Below, piece after piece: positions 15,416 through 23,759 of a DNA stretch of 64,000 nt (positions are counted from its first letter, which is position 1; each line of letters starts with the position of its first letter). The translations under genes and the position numbers were made by a program. The DNA lies in the NCBI RefSeq assembly GCF_036231905.1, contig NZ_JAZARE010000013.1, positions 62,001-126,000 on the forward strand. The letters run 5' to 3'. This stretch comes from CAMLIZ01 sp036231905. GTDB taxonomy: Bacteria > Pseudomonadota > Gammaproteobacteria > Burkholderiales > Burkholderiaceae_C. The notes under the pieces are model-generated. The model was not told the origin of the DNA and ran no database searches. It saw nothing but the letters and a program-made list of their open reading frames with translations.

Positions 15416-16966
15416 GTGACCACGCCTGCGCCGCCGTTGCTCGACCTGCACGATGTGCACAAGAGCTTCGGCGGCGTGCCTGCACTGCGTGGCGCCTCGC
15501 TGCAGGTGGAGCGCGGCGAGGTCCATGGCCTGATCGGCCAGAACGGTGCCGGCAAGTCCACGCTCATCAAGATCCTCACCGGCGCCTATGCGCTGGACGG
15601 CCCGGGCGACCAGGGCAGCATCCATTTCGACGGCGGGCCGGTGCGCTTCGGCTCGCCGCAGGCCGCGCGCGCCGCAGGGATCAGCCCGATCTACCAGGAG
15701 GTGAACCTGGTGGGCTTGCGCTCGGTGGCGGAAAACCTGTTTCTCGGCCGCGAGCCGCGCCGTTATGGCCTGATCGACTGGCGCCGGGTGCGGCAGGAGG
15801 CGCTTGCGCTGATGCAGCGCCTGGGCCTGCAAATCGACATCGAGCGCCCGGTGGGCACGCTGTCCACCGCCGAGCAGCAGATGGTGGCGATCGCGCGCGC
15901 GGTGTCGGTGGACGCCAAGCTGGTGATCATGGACGAGTCCACCTCCTCGCTGGACGATCGCGAGGTGGAACTGCTGTTCTCCATCGTGCGCCGCATGCGC
16001 GCCGACGGTCGCGCGGTGGTGTTCGTCAGCCATCGGCTCGACGAGCTGTATGCCATCTGCGACCGGGTGACGGTGATGCGCGACGGCCGCACGGTGCGCG
16101 TGGCCCGCATGGGCGACATCTCCAAACTGGAGCTGGTGACCACCATGCTGGGCAAGGAGCTGGCCGGCGTGCACCGCGGCGTCGCGGCTGACCGCAAACC
16201 CGCAGCCGATGCGCAGCCCTTGTTGGCAGCGCGTGACATCGCCAACCCGCCTCGTGTGCGCCGTGCCTCGCTGCAGCTGCACGCCGGGCAGACGGTGGGC
16301 CTGGCCGGGCTGCTGGGCGCAGGCCGCACCGAGCTCATGCGCGCGCTCTACGGCGCCGACCGGCCCACCGCCGGCGAGCTGCGGCTGGATGGGCAGGCGC
16401 TGCAGCTGCAATCGCCCGCCCAGGCGCTGGCGCGCGGCATCGCCTACCTCTCCGAGGACCGCAAGGCCGAAGGCATCTTCCCCAACCTGTCGGTGCGCGA
16501 GAACCTCAGCATCGCGCTGCTGCCGCGGCTGGCGCGTGCCGGTCTGGTGGACCGCGCCGCGCAAGCCAAGGTGGTGGACGAGTTCATCGCGCGCCTGGGC
16601 ATCAAGACCGCCGACCCCGGCCAGCCGGTGAGCCAGCTCTCCGGCGGCAACCAGCAGAAGGTGCTGCTGGCGCGCTGGCTGGCGCTCAAGCCGCGCGTGC
16701 TGCTGCTGGACGAGCCCACGCGCGGCATCGACGTGGGCGCCAAGGCGGACATTGCGGCGCTGGTACACCAACTGGCCGCCGAGGGCATGGGCATCGTGCT
16801 CACCACGTCCGAGCTCGAAGAGCTGGTGGCGATGAGCGACGTGGCGGTGGTGCTGCGCGACGGCACCAGCGTGGCCGAGATTCCGGCCGAGTCGCTCACC
16901 GAAGAAGCCGTGATGGCGGCCATGGCCGATGCCGCGCCCGCCGGCGATGAGATGCCCCATGGCTGA
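15416..16966 (+). CDS. Sugar ABC transporter ATP-binding protein (YtfR-like, two NBDs)
   Basis: The protein has 516 residues from the GTG at 15416; a TTG at 15371 is possible but sits in a duplicated segment. Two fused nucleotide-binding domains are present, as in RbsA/YtfR. NBD1 has Walker A GQNGAGKST, signature-like LSTAEQQMVAIARA and Walker B LVIMDEST. NBD2 has a degenerate Walker A (GLLGAGRTEL), signature LSGGNQQKVLLARWL and Walker B LLLDEPTRGID. One functional and one degenerate site is normal for this subfamily. It energises import by the two permeases encoded downstream, and its stop overlaps the first permease start by 8 bp. Confidence 0.92.
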   Translation: MTTPAPPLLDLHDVHKSFGGVPALRGASLQVERGEVHGLIGQNGAGKSTLIKILTGAYALDGPGDQGSIHFDGGPVRFGSPQAARAAGISPIYQEVNLVGLRSVAENLFLGREPRRYGLIDWRRVRQEALALMQRLGLQIDIERPVGTLSTAEQQMVAIARAVSVDAKLVIMDESTSSLDDREVELLFSIVRRMRADGRAVVFVSHRLDELYAICDRVTVMRDGRTVRVARMGDISKLELVTTMLGKELAGVHRGVAADRKPAADAQPLLAARDIANPPRVRRASLQLHAGQTVGLAGLLGAGRTELMRALYGADRPTAGELRLDGQALQLQSPAQALARGIAYLSEDRKAEGIFPNLSVRENLSIALLPRLARAGLVDRAAQAKVVDEFIARLGIKTADPGQPVSQLSGGNQQKVLLARWLALKPRVLLLDEPTRGIDVGAKADIAALVHQLAAEGMGIVLTTSELEELVAMSDVAVVLRDGTSVAEIPAESLTEEAVMAAMADAAPAGDEMPHG

Positions 16967-17927
16967 GGCCGCCATGCCGCAGCCGCCACAGGCGCAGATG
17001 GCAGCCCGCTGGCTCGCCCGCGCCGGCGCCGGCACCGCGCTGGCCCTGCTGCTGCTGTTCAACCTGGTGTTCACCGAGCACTTCGTGTCGCTGCAGACGC
17101 TGAATGTCAACCTGGCGCAGGTGACCACCATCGTGATCGTCGGCGTGGGCATGACGCTGGTCATCGCCACCGGCGGCATCGACCTCTCGGTGGGTGCAGT
17201 GATGGCCATTGCCGGCACGCTGGCGCCGCTGCTGTTCGGCAAGGTGCCCGGCCTGGGTGGCATTGCGCTGGCGATCGTGTTGCCGCTGGCCGTGGCCTGG
17301 GCCTGCGGGTATTTCAACGGCTGGCTGGTCACGCGCTTCGGCATCCAGCCGATCGTGGCCACGCTGGTGCTCTTTACCGCCGGCCGCGGCATCGCGCAGG
17401 TGATCACCAACGGCAACCTGCAGACCTTCACCAACCCATCCTTCGCCTGGCTGGGCACCGGCAAGCTGGTTGGCATTCCGGTGCAGGTGTGGCTGATGTT
17501 AATCGTGGTGGGCAGCGCCGCCTGGGTGCTGGCGCGCACCGTGTTCGGCCGCTATGTGGTGGCCACCGGCAGCAGCCACCGCGCGGCGTACCTCACCGGC
17601 ATACCGGCCGCGCGCATCAAGCGCCATGTGTATGCGCTGTGCAGCCTGCTGGCCGGGCTGGCGGGGCTGATCACGGTGGCGGTGAATTCCTCGTCGGACG
17701 CCAACCTCAACGGCCTGGGCATGGAGCTGGACGCGATCGCCGCGGTGGCCGTGGGCGGCACCTTGCTCAGCGGCGGGTATGCCAGCGTCACCGGCACCTT
17801 GCTGGGCGCGCTGCTGATCCAGCTGCTGCGCTACACCTTGCTGGCGCACGGCGTGCCCGATGCGGCCGGCCTGATGGTGGAGGCCGGCATCATCGTGCTG
17901 GCCGTGTGGCTGCAGAAGCGGACTTGA
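16959..17927 (+). CDS. Sugar ABC transporter permease (YtfT-like)
   Basis: The protein has 322 residues from the ATG at 16959, which overlaps the end of the ATPase gene. It has about eight to ten hydrophobic helices and the RbsC/YtfT family signatures ATGGIDLSVGAVMAIAG near residue 75 and AAVAVGGTLLSGGYASVTGT near residue 265. It forms one half of the transmembrane channel with the next gene product. The stop is 2 bp before the next start. Confidence 0.9.
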   Translation: MAEAAMPQPPQAQMAARWLARAGAGTALALLLLFNLVFTEHFVSLQTLNVNLAQVTTIVIVGVGMTLVIATGGIDLSVGAVMAIAGTLAPLLFGKVPGLGGIALAIVLPLAVAWACGYFNGWLVTRFGIQPIVATLVLFTAGRGIAQVITNGNLQTFTNPSFAWLGTGKLVGIPVQVWLMLIVVGSAAWVLARTVFGRYVVATGSSHRAAYLTGIPAARIKRHVYALCSLLAGLAGLITVAVNSSSDANLNGLGMELDAIAAVAVGGTLLSGGYASVTGTLLGALLIQLLRYTLLAHGVPDAAGLMVEAGIIVLAVWLQKRT

Positions 17928-17929
17928 AG

Positions 17930-18886
17930 ATGAAGGAACGCCAGGTCATCGGTGTGGCGATCGCGGTGCTGGCGCTGGTGCTGTTCGGCAGCCTGCGCTA
18001 CGAGCACTTCGCCAGCGGCTACAACCTGCTGGAATTCACCCGCTACAACGCGATGTTCACGCTCATCTCCATCGGCATGGCGTTCGTCATCCTGTCCGGT
18101 GGCATCGACCTGTCGGTGGGCAGCGTCGCGGCGCTGGCCTCGGTGGTGTCGGCCCTGCTGTCGGGGCACAGTGCAGCGGCCGCGGTGGCCGGCGGGGTGG
18201 GCGCGGGCCTGGTGTGCGGGCTGCTCAACGGCCTGGTGATCGCGCGCCTGCACATCCAGCCTTTCATCACCACGCTGGCGATGACGCTGGCGGCGCACGG
18301 GGCCGCACTGCTGCTGGCGGACAACCAGCCGGTGTCCGTGTCCTACGACACCGGCTTCACGGAAGTGGGGCAGGGCGATTGGCATGGCCTGCCGGTGCCC
18401 TTGTGGGTGGCCGCCGCGGTGTTCGTGGCGGCGCTGCTGCTGCACCGCTATTCACGCTTCGGCCGCCACTCGCTGGCCATCGGCGGCAATGCCGAAGCCG
18501 CGCGCCTGATGGGCCTGAACGTGGAGCGCAACCTGTTGGCGGTGTATGCGCTGTCGGGCGCGCTGGCCGGCCTGGCCGGCGTGTTGCTGGCCGCCCAGGG
18601 CTCCGGCCAGCCCAACGAGGGCCTGGGCTGGGATCTCTTCGCGATTTCCGCCGTGGTGGTGGGCGGCACCTTGCTCACCGGCGGCATGGGCTCGGTGGGC
18701 GCCACCTTGCTGGGCGTGCTGCTGCTGGGCCTGGTGTTCAACCTGCTCAACTTCGAGAACGGCCTGGGCCAGGTGACGCTGTCGTCCTACTGGCAGTCGG
18801 TGGTGCGCGGCGTGTTCCTGCTGGCGGTGGTGCTGCTGCAGGTGCGGCTGGCGCGCAAGGTGGCGCCGCGCCAGCCAGCGGCCTGA
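17930..18886 (+). CDS. Sugar ABC transporter permease (YjfF-like)
   Basis: A 318-residue second permease starting at the ATG at 17930. It shows the same family signatures as its neighbour (LSGGIDLSVGSVAALASV, VVVGGTLLTGGMGSVGATLL), consistent with a heterodimeric channel as in E. coli YtfT-YjfF. The order binding protein, ATPase, permease, permease is the ytfQRT-yjfF order. It is the last gene of the importer operon, and the following gene is on the other strand. Confidence 0.9.
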   Translation: MKERQVIGVAIAVLALVLFGSLRYEHFASGYNLLEFTRYNAMFTLISIGMAFVILSGGIDLSVGSVAALASVVSALLSGHSAAAAVAGGVGAGLVCGLLNGLVIARLHIQPFITTLAMTLAAHGAALLLADNQPVSVSYDTGFTEVGQGDWHGLPVPLWVAAAVFVAALLLHRYSRFGRHSLAIGGNAEAARLMGLNVERNLLAVYALSGALAGLAGVLLAAQGSGQPNEGLGWDLFAISAVVVGGTLLTGGMGSVGATLLGVLLLGLVFNLLNFENGLGQVTLSSYWQSVVRGVFLLAVVLLQVRLARKVAPRQPAA

Positions 18887-18922
18887 GGGCCGCACCTGAA
18901 CCGGCCACGGCCGCCTTGCGCC

Positions 18923-19345
18923 TTAACGTATGAGAAGCACGGGCGTCGCGCAGCGGGCCAGGACACCGCGCGACACCGAACCGAGGACGACGCTTCGGAG
19001 GGCCGAGTGGCCGTGGGTGCCCATCACGATCAACGCGCACTTCTCAGCCTCGGCGAACGCAGTGATCGCTTCGGCGGCATGGCCCACCGTGTGGGCGGTC
19101 CGCACCCTCCAGCCGCGCCGATCGGAAAAAGCGCTTGCCGGCAACAGCGCTTGCTGAGCCTGCTCGAGGTAGTAGCCGTCCAGCGTCGCGCGATCGAGAA
19201 ACCGGGTCGCATGTGCCGGGATGGGGGCGACCGCAGTGAATGCGATGTATTCGTGCCGGTCCCCAAGCAGGTCGTCGTGCGCAACCACATAGTCCAGCAT
19301 CCGCTTGGTGTAGTCGCTTCCGTCCACGGGCAACAAGATCTTCAT
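18923..19345 (-). CDS. Universal stress protein (UspA family)
   Basis: The protein has 140 residues from the ATG at 19345, with GGAG about 7 nt upstream. A single Usp domain starts MKILLPVDGSDY and ends with the ATP-binding motif G-2X-G-9X-G-S in GTHGHSALRSVVLGS, followed by CATPVLLIR. The motif indicates an ATP-binding member. It is divergent from a zinc alcohol dehydrogenase gene with a 106-bp shared promoter region containing an 8-bp inverted repeat. Such pairs are often induced by stress or oxygen limitation, but no specific site was recognised. Confidence 0.92.
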   Translation of the reverse strand: MKILLPVDGSDYTKRMLDYVVAHDDLLGDRHEYIAFTAVAPIPAHATRFLDRATLDGYYLEQAQQALLPASAFSDRRGWRVRTAHTVGHAAEAITAFAEAEKCALIVMGTHGHSALRSVVLGSVSRGVLARCATPVLLIR

Positions 19346-19377
19346 GGGGTTCTCCAGTCTGCAATGGCACCAGGACA

Positions 19378-19414
19378 TGGTACGCCGCGCAGTGAAGCAA
19401 CGGACCGCGTACCA
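19378..19414. promoter_or_regulatory. Inverted repeat in the usp/adh divergent promoter
   Basis: TGGTACGC (19378-19385) and its exact complement GCGTACCA (19407-19414) are separated by 21 bp, midway between the two divergent starts. The geometry suits a dimeric regulator contacting sites about three helical turns apart. Confidence 0.45.
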
Positions 19415-19451
19415 GGCGTAAGCTCCCCTGCTGAACCCACCGGGAGCGTGC

Positions 19452-20525
19452 ATGGCCAGGATGAAAGCGGCGATCTTCGTGGAGCCCGGGCGCATCGTCC
19501 TGGACGACAAGCCGATACCCGACGTGGGCCCCCTCGACGCGCTGATGCGCGTGACGACCACCACGATCTGCGGCACCGATGTGCACATCCTGAAAGGGGA
19601 ATACCCGGTCGCCAAGGGCCTGACGGTCGGCCATGAACCGGTGGGCGTGATCGACAAGCTGGGCTCGGCGGTCAAGGGCTACACCGAGGGCCAGCGCGTG
19701 ATTGCCGGCGCGATCACGCCCAGCGGCTGGAGCAACGCATGCCTGTGCGGCGCTGGCTCCCAGGATGGTGCCTGCACGGCCCATGGCTGGAAGCCGCTGG
19801 GGGGCTGGAAGTTCGGCAACACGATCGATGGCTGCCAGGCCGAATACGTGCTGGTGCCCGATGCCATGGCCAACCTCGCACCGGTGCCGGATGGTCTGAC
19901 CGATGAACAGGTGCTGATGTGCCCCGACATCATGTCCACCGGATTCAGCGGGGCCGAACGCGCGGGCATCCGCATCGGCGACACGGTGGCGGTTTTTGCG
20001 CAAGGACCCATCGGCCTGTGTGCCACCGTGGGCGCCAGGCTCTGCGGGGCCAGCGTGGTGATCGGCGTGGACCGACTGCCCGACCGGTTGAGCATGGCCC
20101 GCACGATGGGTGCCGACCACACCATCGACAGCAGCAAGCTCGATCCAGTCGAGGAGATCCTGCGCCTGACGGCCGGGCGGGGCGTGGACGTGGCGATCGA
20201 GGCGCTGGGCACGCAGCAGACCTTCGAAGCCTGCCTGCAGGTGCTGCGCCCCGGTGGCACGCTGTCCAGCCTGGGTGTGTACTCCACCGATCTGAGGATC
20301 CCGCTGGGCGCCTTTGCCGCCGGCCTCGGCGATCACCGCATCATCACCACGCTGTGCCCCGGTGGCAAGGAGCGCATGCGCCGATTGATGTCGGTGATCG
20401 AGGCCCGGCGCGTGGACCTGGGCGCGATGGTCACGCATCGCTTCAAGCTCGAGGAGATCGAGGCTGCGTACGAACTGTTCGGCCACCAGCGCGATGGTGT
20501 TCTCAAGGTGGCGATCACACCGTGA
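19452..20525 (+). CDS. Zinc-dependent NAD(P) alcohol dehydrogenase
   Basis: A 357-residue medium-chain dehydrogenase. Catalytic zinc ligands are seen in TTICGTDVHI and GHEPVG. The Rossmann segment DTVAVFAQGPIGLCA has Ala-Gln-Gly in place of the usual Gly-x-Gly-Pro. The four-cysteine structural zinc loop of horse-liver-type enzymes is absent; a short Cys-containing stretch (NACLCGAG) stands in its place, as in secondary alcohol dehydrogenases of the Thermoanaerobacter/Clostridium type. It is divergent from a universal stress protein gene. The substrate could be a short-chain or secondary alcohol; not determined. Confidence 0.88.
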   Translation: MARMKAAIFVEPGRIVLDDKPIPDVGPLDALMRVTTTTICGTDVHILKGEYPVAKGLTVGHEPVGVIDKLGSAVKGYTEGQRVIAGAITPSGWSNACLCGAGSQDGACTAHGWKPLGGWKFGNTIDGCQAEYVLVPDAMANLAPVPDGLTDEQVLMCPDIMSTGFSGAERAGIRIGDTVAVFAQGPIGLCATVGARLCGASVVIGVDRLPDRLSMARTMGADHTIDSSKLDPVEEILRLTAGRGVDVAIEALGTQQTFEACLQVLRPGGTLSSLGVYSTDLRIPLGAFAAGLGDHRIITTLCPGGKERMRRLMSVIEARRVDLGAMVTHRFKLEEIEAAYELFGHQRDGVLKVAITP

Positions 20526-20555
20526 GGGCCCGGGCGCGCCCGACCGGGTCCTCAC
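20522..20555. terminator. 12-bp stem hairpin between convergent genes
   Basis: GTGAGGGCCCGG (20522-20533) pairs with CCGGGTCCTCAC (20544-20555) with only one G-T wobble and a 10-nt loop. It begins at the dehydrogenase stop and ends 14 bp before the methyltransferase stop on the other strand, so it can serve both as terminator. There is no strong T-tract. Confidence 0.65.
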
Positions 20556-20568
20556 ATTGGTGCGGGAT

Positions 20569-21384
20569 CTAACGCCGCGTGATCACCACCTCCAGGTACT
20601 CGCTGGGCACCACCAGCGAATTCGGGCCCGCGCGGTTCAGGCTTTCCAGCAGCTCGGTGAGGTCGCGATCCAGGTCGGCGGCCTTGTCCGGCGGCAGGGC
20701 GGCAAAGGCCTTGTGGATGGGGCCGTACCACAGCCGGAAGACCTCGATGAAGTGGGCGGCCGAGCGGTAGCGGAAGTTGAAGGTGCGCGGCACGGCGGCG
20801 ATGGCCGAGGCCTGGTCGCCGAACAGCGTTTCCAGGTGCGACTGCACGCCCCACAGCGAGGGCGGCTGCACGCCGGGCGGCGGAGGCACATGGCGGCCCA
20901 GCACCTTGAACAGCCGGCCGATGAAGCCCTCCGGCGTCCAGTTGGCCAGGCCGATGCGCCCACCCGGGCGGCACACCCGCGCCATGTTGGCGGCTGCCTT
21001 GGCATGGTCGGGTGCGAACATCACGCCGAAGGTGGACAGCACCACATCGAAGCTCGCGTCCTCGAAGGGCAGGGCTTCCACATCGGCCGTCTGGAACTTC
21101 ACATCCAGCCGGTCGGCCCGGGCCCGCTCGGCAGCACGCTCCAGCAAGGCGGGCACGTAGTCGGTGGACGTGACCTGGCAGCCGCGGCGGGCGGCGGCCA
21201 GCGTGGCGTTGCCGTTGCCGGCGGCCACGTCCAGCACGCGTTCGTCGCAGCGCAGGTCGCAGGCTTCGGCCAGCTGCTCGCCGACGATCTGCAAGGTGGT
21301 GCCGATCACGGCGTAGTCGCCGCTCGCCCAGGCGGTCTGCTGGCGCGCCTTGAGGGCGGCCAGGTCGGTGGTGGGTGCATTCAT
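20569..21384 (-). CDS. Class I SAM-dependent methyltransferase
   Basis: The protein has 271 residues from the ATG at 21384; a longer ORF to 21537 reads through low-complexity Arg-rich sequence. The Rossmann SAM-binding motif I is VLDVAAGNGNATLAAA, followed by a motif-II-like acidic position (TSTDYVPALLERA) and ALPFEDASFDVVLSTFG. This pattern is that of the UbiE/Methyltransf_11-25 group. No substrate can be assigned. It is divergent from the OsmC-AraC pair, with about 208 bp between starts. Confidence 0.87.
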   Translation of the reverse strand: MNAPTTDLAALKARQQTAWASGDYAVIGTTLQIVGEQLAEACDLRCDERVLDVAAGNGNATLAAARRGCQVTSTDYVPALLERAAERARADRLDVKFQTADVEALPFEDASFDVVLSTFGVMFAPDHAKAAANMARVCRPGGRIGLANWTPEGFIGRLFKVLGRHVPPPPGVQPPSLWGVQSHLETLFGDQASAIAAVPRTFNFRYRSAAHFIEVFRLWYGPIHKAFAALPPDKAADLDRDLTELLESLNRAGPNSLVVPSEYLEVVITRR

Positions 21385-21592
21385 GGGGGTGGTCTCCTTG
21401 ACCGGCGTGGTCGCCGTGGGTTGGGGTGGCCGTAGCGTCGCCGCCCGGCGCCTTGCCGTCCTGCCCGGGCGTCGCTGATTCCTGCCCTTGCGTCCGCGTG
21501 GCCGCCGGCCCCCTTGTTCATCGCTTCTCGCGCGCAAGGGGCGCGCTCACAATCGCCGCACGGCGACCCTGCGCACGCCGGTGGAGAGCGCC

Positions 21593-22126
21593 ATGACGAC
21601 ACACGACACGGCTGCCGCGCTGCGGCGGGTGGAAGCGGTGCTGGAGCGCCGCCCGGACACCGGGTTGCATGAGGACGCGCCCGCCGCCGCCCGCTGGCTG
21701 GGCGGCACCCAGGTGCTGGCCAGCCATGCCAACGGCATGCAGCTGCGCACCGACATGCCGGCCGAGCTGGGCGGGCAGGGTGAACACGTGACACCGGGCT
21801 GGCTCTTCCGCGCCGGCATGGCGTCCTGCGCCACCACCTGCATCGTGCTGCACGCCAGCCTGCAGGGCATCGAATTGCAGGCGCTGGAGGTCACCGCGCG
21901 CAGCCGGTCCGACACCCGCGGCCTGCTCGGCATGGCCGGGGCGGATGGCGAGCCGGTGTCGGCAGCAGCGCAGGACGTGGCGTTGCAGGTGCGCATCAGC
22001 GCCCGCGGTGTGGCGCCGGAGCGGCTGCGCGCGCTGGTGGAAACCGCCTGCCGCTGCTCGCCGGTGCCGCAGGTGGTGTGCAACGCGGTCGAACTGGGCC
22101 TGCAGATCGACGTGGACGAGGCGTGA
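21593..22126 (+). CDS. OsmC family protein
   Basis: The protein has 177 residues from the ATG at 21593 (GTGGAGAGCGCC before the start). The OsmC/Ohr fold is suggested by the two redox-type cysteine regions, MASCATTCIVLHA in the middle and ETACRCSPV near the C-terminus. OsmC/Ohr enzymes reduce organic hydroperoxides with thiols. The stop overlaps the start of an AraC-type regulator (TGATG), so the two are translated together. This member is of the YhfA/OsmC-like group rather than classic Ohr, so the peroxide role is likely but not certain. Confidence 0.85.
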   Translation: MTTHDTAAALRRVEAVLERRPDTGLHEDAPAAARWLGGTQVLASHANGMQLRTDMPAELGGQGEHVTPGWLFRAGMASCATTCIVLHASLQGIELQALEVTARSRSDTRGLLGMAGADGEPVSAAAQDVALQVRISARGVAPERLRALVETACRCSPVPQVVCNAVELGLQIDVDEA

Positions 22127-23100
22127 TGGACGCGCTTTCCGAAACCCTGCGGGTGGTGCGCCTGGTGGGCGCCATCTTCATCCACGGCCGCTTCACCGCG
22201 CCCTGGTGCTACCAGTCGCCGCCGGCCGACGCGGCGGCGCCGCTGCTGGAGCCCGGCGCGGAGCGGGTGATCATCTTCCACCTCATCACCGAGGGCGAGT
22301 GTTTCGTGGAGATGGGCGGCGCCGCGCCGGTGCAGCTGGCGGCGGGCGACGTGGTGGTGTTCCCCACCGGCGATGCCCACCGCATGTCGTCGGCGCCCGG
22401 CGTGCCGCCGGCCACCGGTGGCGCGCGGCTCGACGAAGTGCTGGCGCGCCGGCCGCGCCTGCTGGCTTATGGCGGCGGCGGCGCCACCACGCGCCTGGTA
22501 TGCGGCTACCTTGCCTGCGATGCGCGGCTGGCGCGCATGCTGCTCGCCGGCCTGCCACCGCTGGTGCGGGTCAGCCTGCGCGGGTCGGCCGCCGGTGTGT
22601 GGCTGGAGAGCTCGGTGCACTATGCGCTGGCCGAAGCGCGCTCGCCGCGGCCTGGCGGCGCCGGTGTGCTGGCCAAGCTGGCGGAGCTGCTGTTCATCGA
22701 GGTGCTGCGCCTGCACATGAACGACCATGCCGAGGGGCAGACCGGCTGGCTGGCGGGCGTGCGCGACCGCATCGTGGGCTCGGCCCTGAACGAGCTGCAC
22801 AAGCGGCCCGCGCATGCGTGGACGCTGGAAGAGCTGGCGCGCGCGGCCGGCACGTCGCGCTCGGTGCTGGCCGAACGCTTCCAGCACCTGGTCGGCACCT
22901 CGCCGATGCAGTACCTGACGCAATGGCGGATGCTGCTGGCGGCCAACCTGCTGTGCCGCAGCAGCGCGCCGCTGACGCAGATCGCCGAGGACGTGGGCTA
23001 CCAGACCGACACCGCGTTCAGCCGCGCCTTCCGGCGCGAATACGGTGCGCCGCCAGCCACCTGGCGCAAGAGCCGGGCGGGCCAGGCGTTCGCCGCTTGA
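22126..23100 (+). CDS. AraC-family regulator with N-terminal cupin domain
   Basis: The protein has 324 residues from the ATG that overlaps the OsmC stop. The N-terminal cupin_6-type domain contains RVIIFHLITEGECFVEM and LAAGDVVVFPTGDAHRM (about residues 48-85). The C-terminal pair of AraC helix-turn-helices includes WTLEELARAAGTSRSVLAERF and IAEDVGYQTDTAFSRAFRRE, ending just after GAPPATWRK. The translational coupling suggests it regulates its own operon with OsmC. The effector is unknown. Confidence 0.9.
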   Translation: MDALSETLRVVRLVGAIFIHGRFTAPWCYQSPPADAAAPLLEPGAERVIIFHLITEGECFVEMGGAAPVQLAAGDVVVFPTGDAHRMSSAPGVPPATGGARLDEVLARRPRLLAYGGGGATTRLVCGYLACDARLARMLLAGLPPLVRVSLRGSAAGVWLESSVHYALAEARSPRPGGAGVLAKLAELLFIEVLRLHMNDHAEGQTGWLAGVRDRIVGSALNELHKRPAHAWTLEELARAAGTSRSVLAERFQHLVGTSPMQYLTQWRMLLAANLLCRSSAPLTQIAEDVGYQTDTAFSRAFRREYGAPPATWRKSRAGQAFAA

Positions 23101-23168
23101 GCGGCACGGCCCAGACGGCGTAGGGGGGCGACTTGCGAACCTGTGGCCGCGCCGCGGGTCGAATCCCG

Positions 23169-23681
23169 ATGCGCCACCTCCTGATTGCCGCACTGGTCCT
23201 GGCCAGCCCCGTGTGGGCTGCCGAAACGCCGCCGCCCGCCGACCCCTTGCACACGGTGGAATGCCGCGACGCGCTGAACGCCTTGCAGGTGGAGGAGGAG
23301 CGGGCGACTGCCTCGGCGGCCAGCGCACCGCGGCAGCCGCCACGGCCCGGCAGTGCGGTCGACAAGGCCCGCCATCGCGCCGCACGCGCCTGCCTGCGAA
23401 GCCAGGCCGACCCTCCACCGGCGGGGCGCATGGCCCAGCCGGCGGTGAGCGTGCCGTCCACGTCCCTGCCGTCCGCCGCGTTGCCGCCCATGCCCCGGCC
23501 TGCGGTGCCGGCCACACCGGCACCGCCGGTGGCCATGCCGCCGCCACCGACGGTGGTGACCCACTGCGACGCCGGTGGTTGCTGGGCCAGCGACGGATCC
23601 CGGGTGAACCGCATCGGCAGCACGGTGGTCGGGCCCCGTGGTGCATGCACGCCGATGGGCGCGACGCTGGTGTGCCCCTGA
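23169..23681 (+). CDS. Exported Pro/Ala-rich protein of unknown function
   Basis: The protein has 170 residues from the ATG at 23169, which gives a clean signal peptide (MRHLLIAALVLASPVWA). After it come DPLHTVECRDALNALQ, an Arg/Ala helical segment, a low-complexity Pro-rich stretch (about residues 85-130) and a Cys-containing end (HCDAGGCWASDGS, then GACTPMGATLVCP). The paired cysteines suggest disulfides in the periplasm. Such proteins are common and uncharacterised in Burkholderiales. I do not recognise a domain. Confidence 0.65.
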   Translation: MRHLLIAALVLASPVWAAETPPPADPLHTVECRDALNALQVEEERATASAASAPRQPPRPGSAVDKARHRAARACLRSQADPPPAGRMAQPAVSVPSTSLPSAALPPMPRPAVPATPAPPVAMPPPPTVVTHCDAGGCWASDGSRVNRIGSTVVGPRGACTPMGATLVCP

Positions 23682-23759
23682 TCGGCGCCCGGGTGACGGA
23701 CCTGCGCTTGCCAGCGGTCGCAAGGGCCGCCAAAGTCGGCCGTTCCACAAGGAGTGCCC

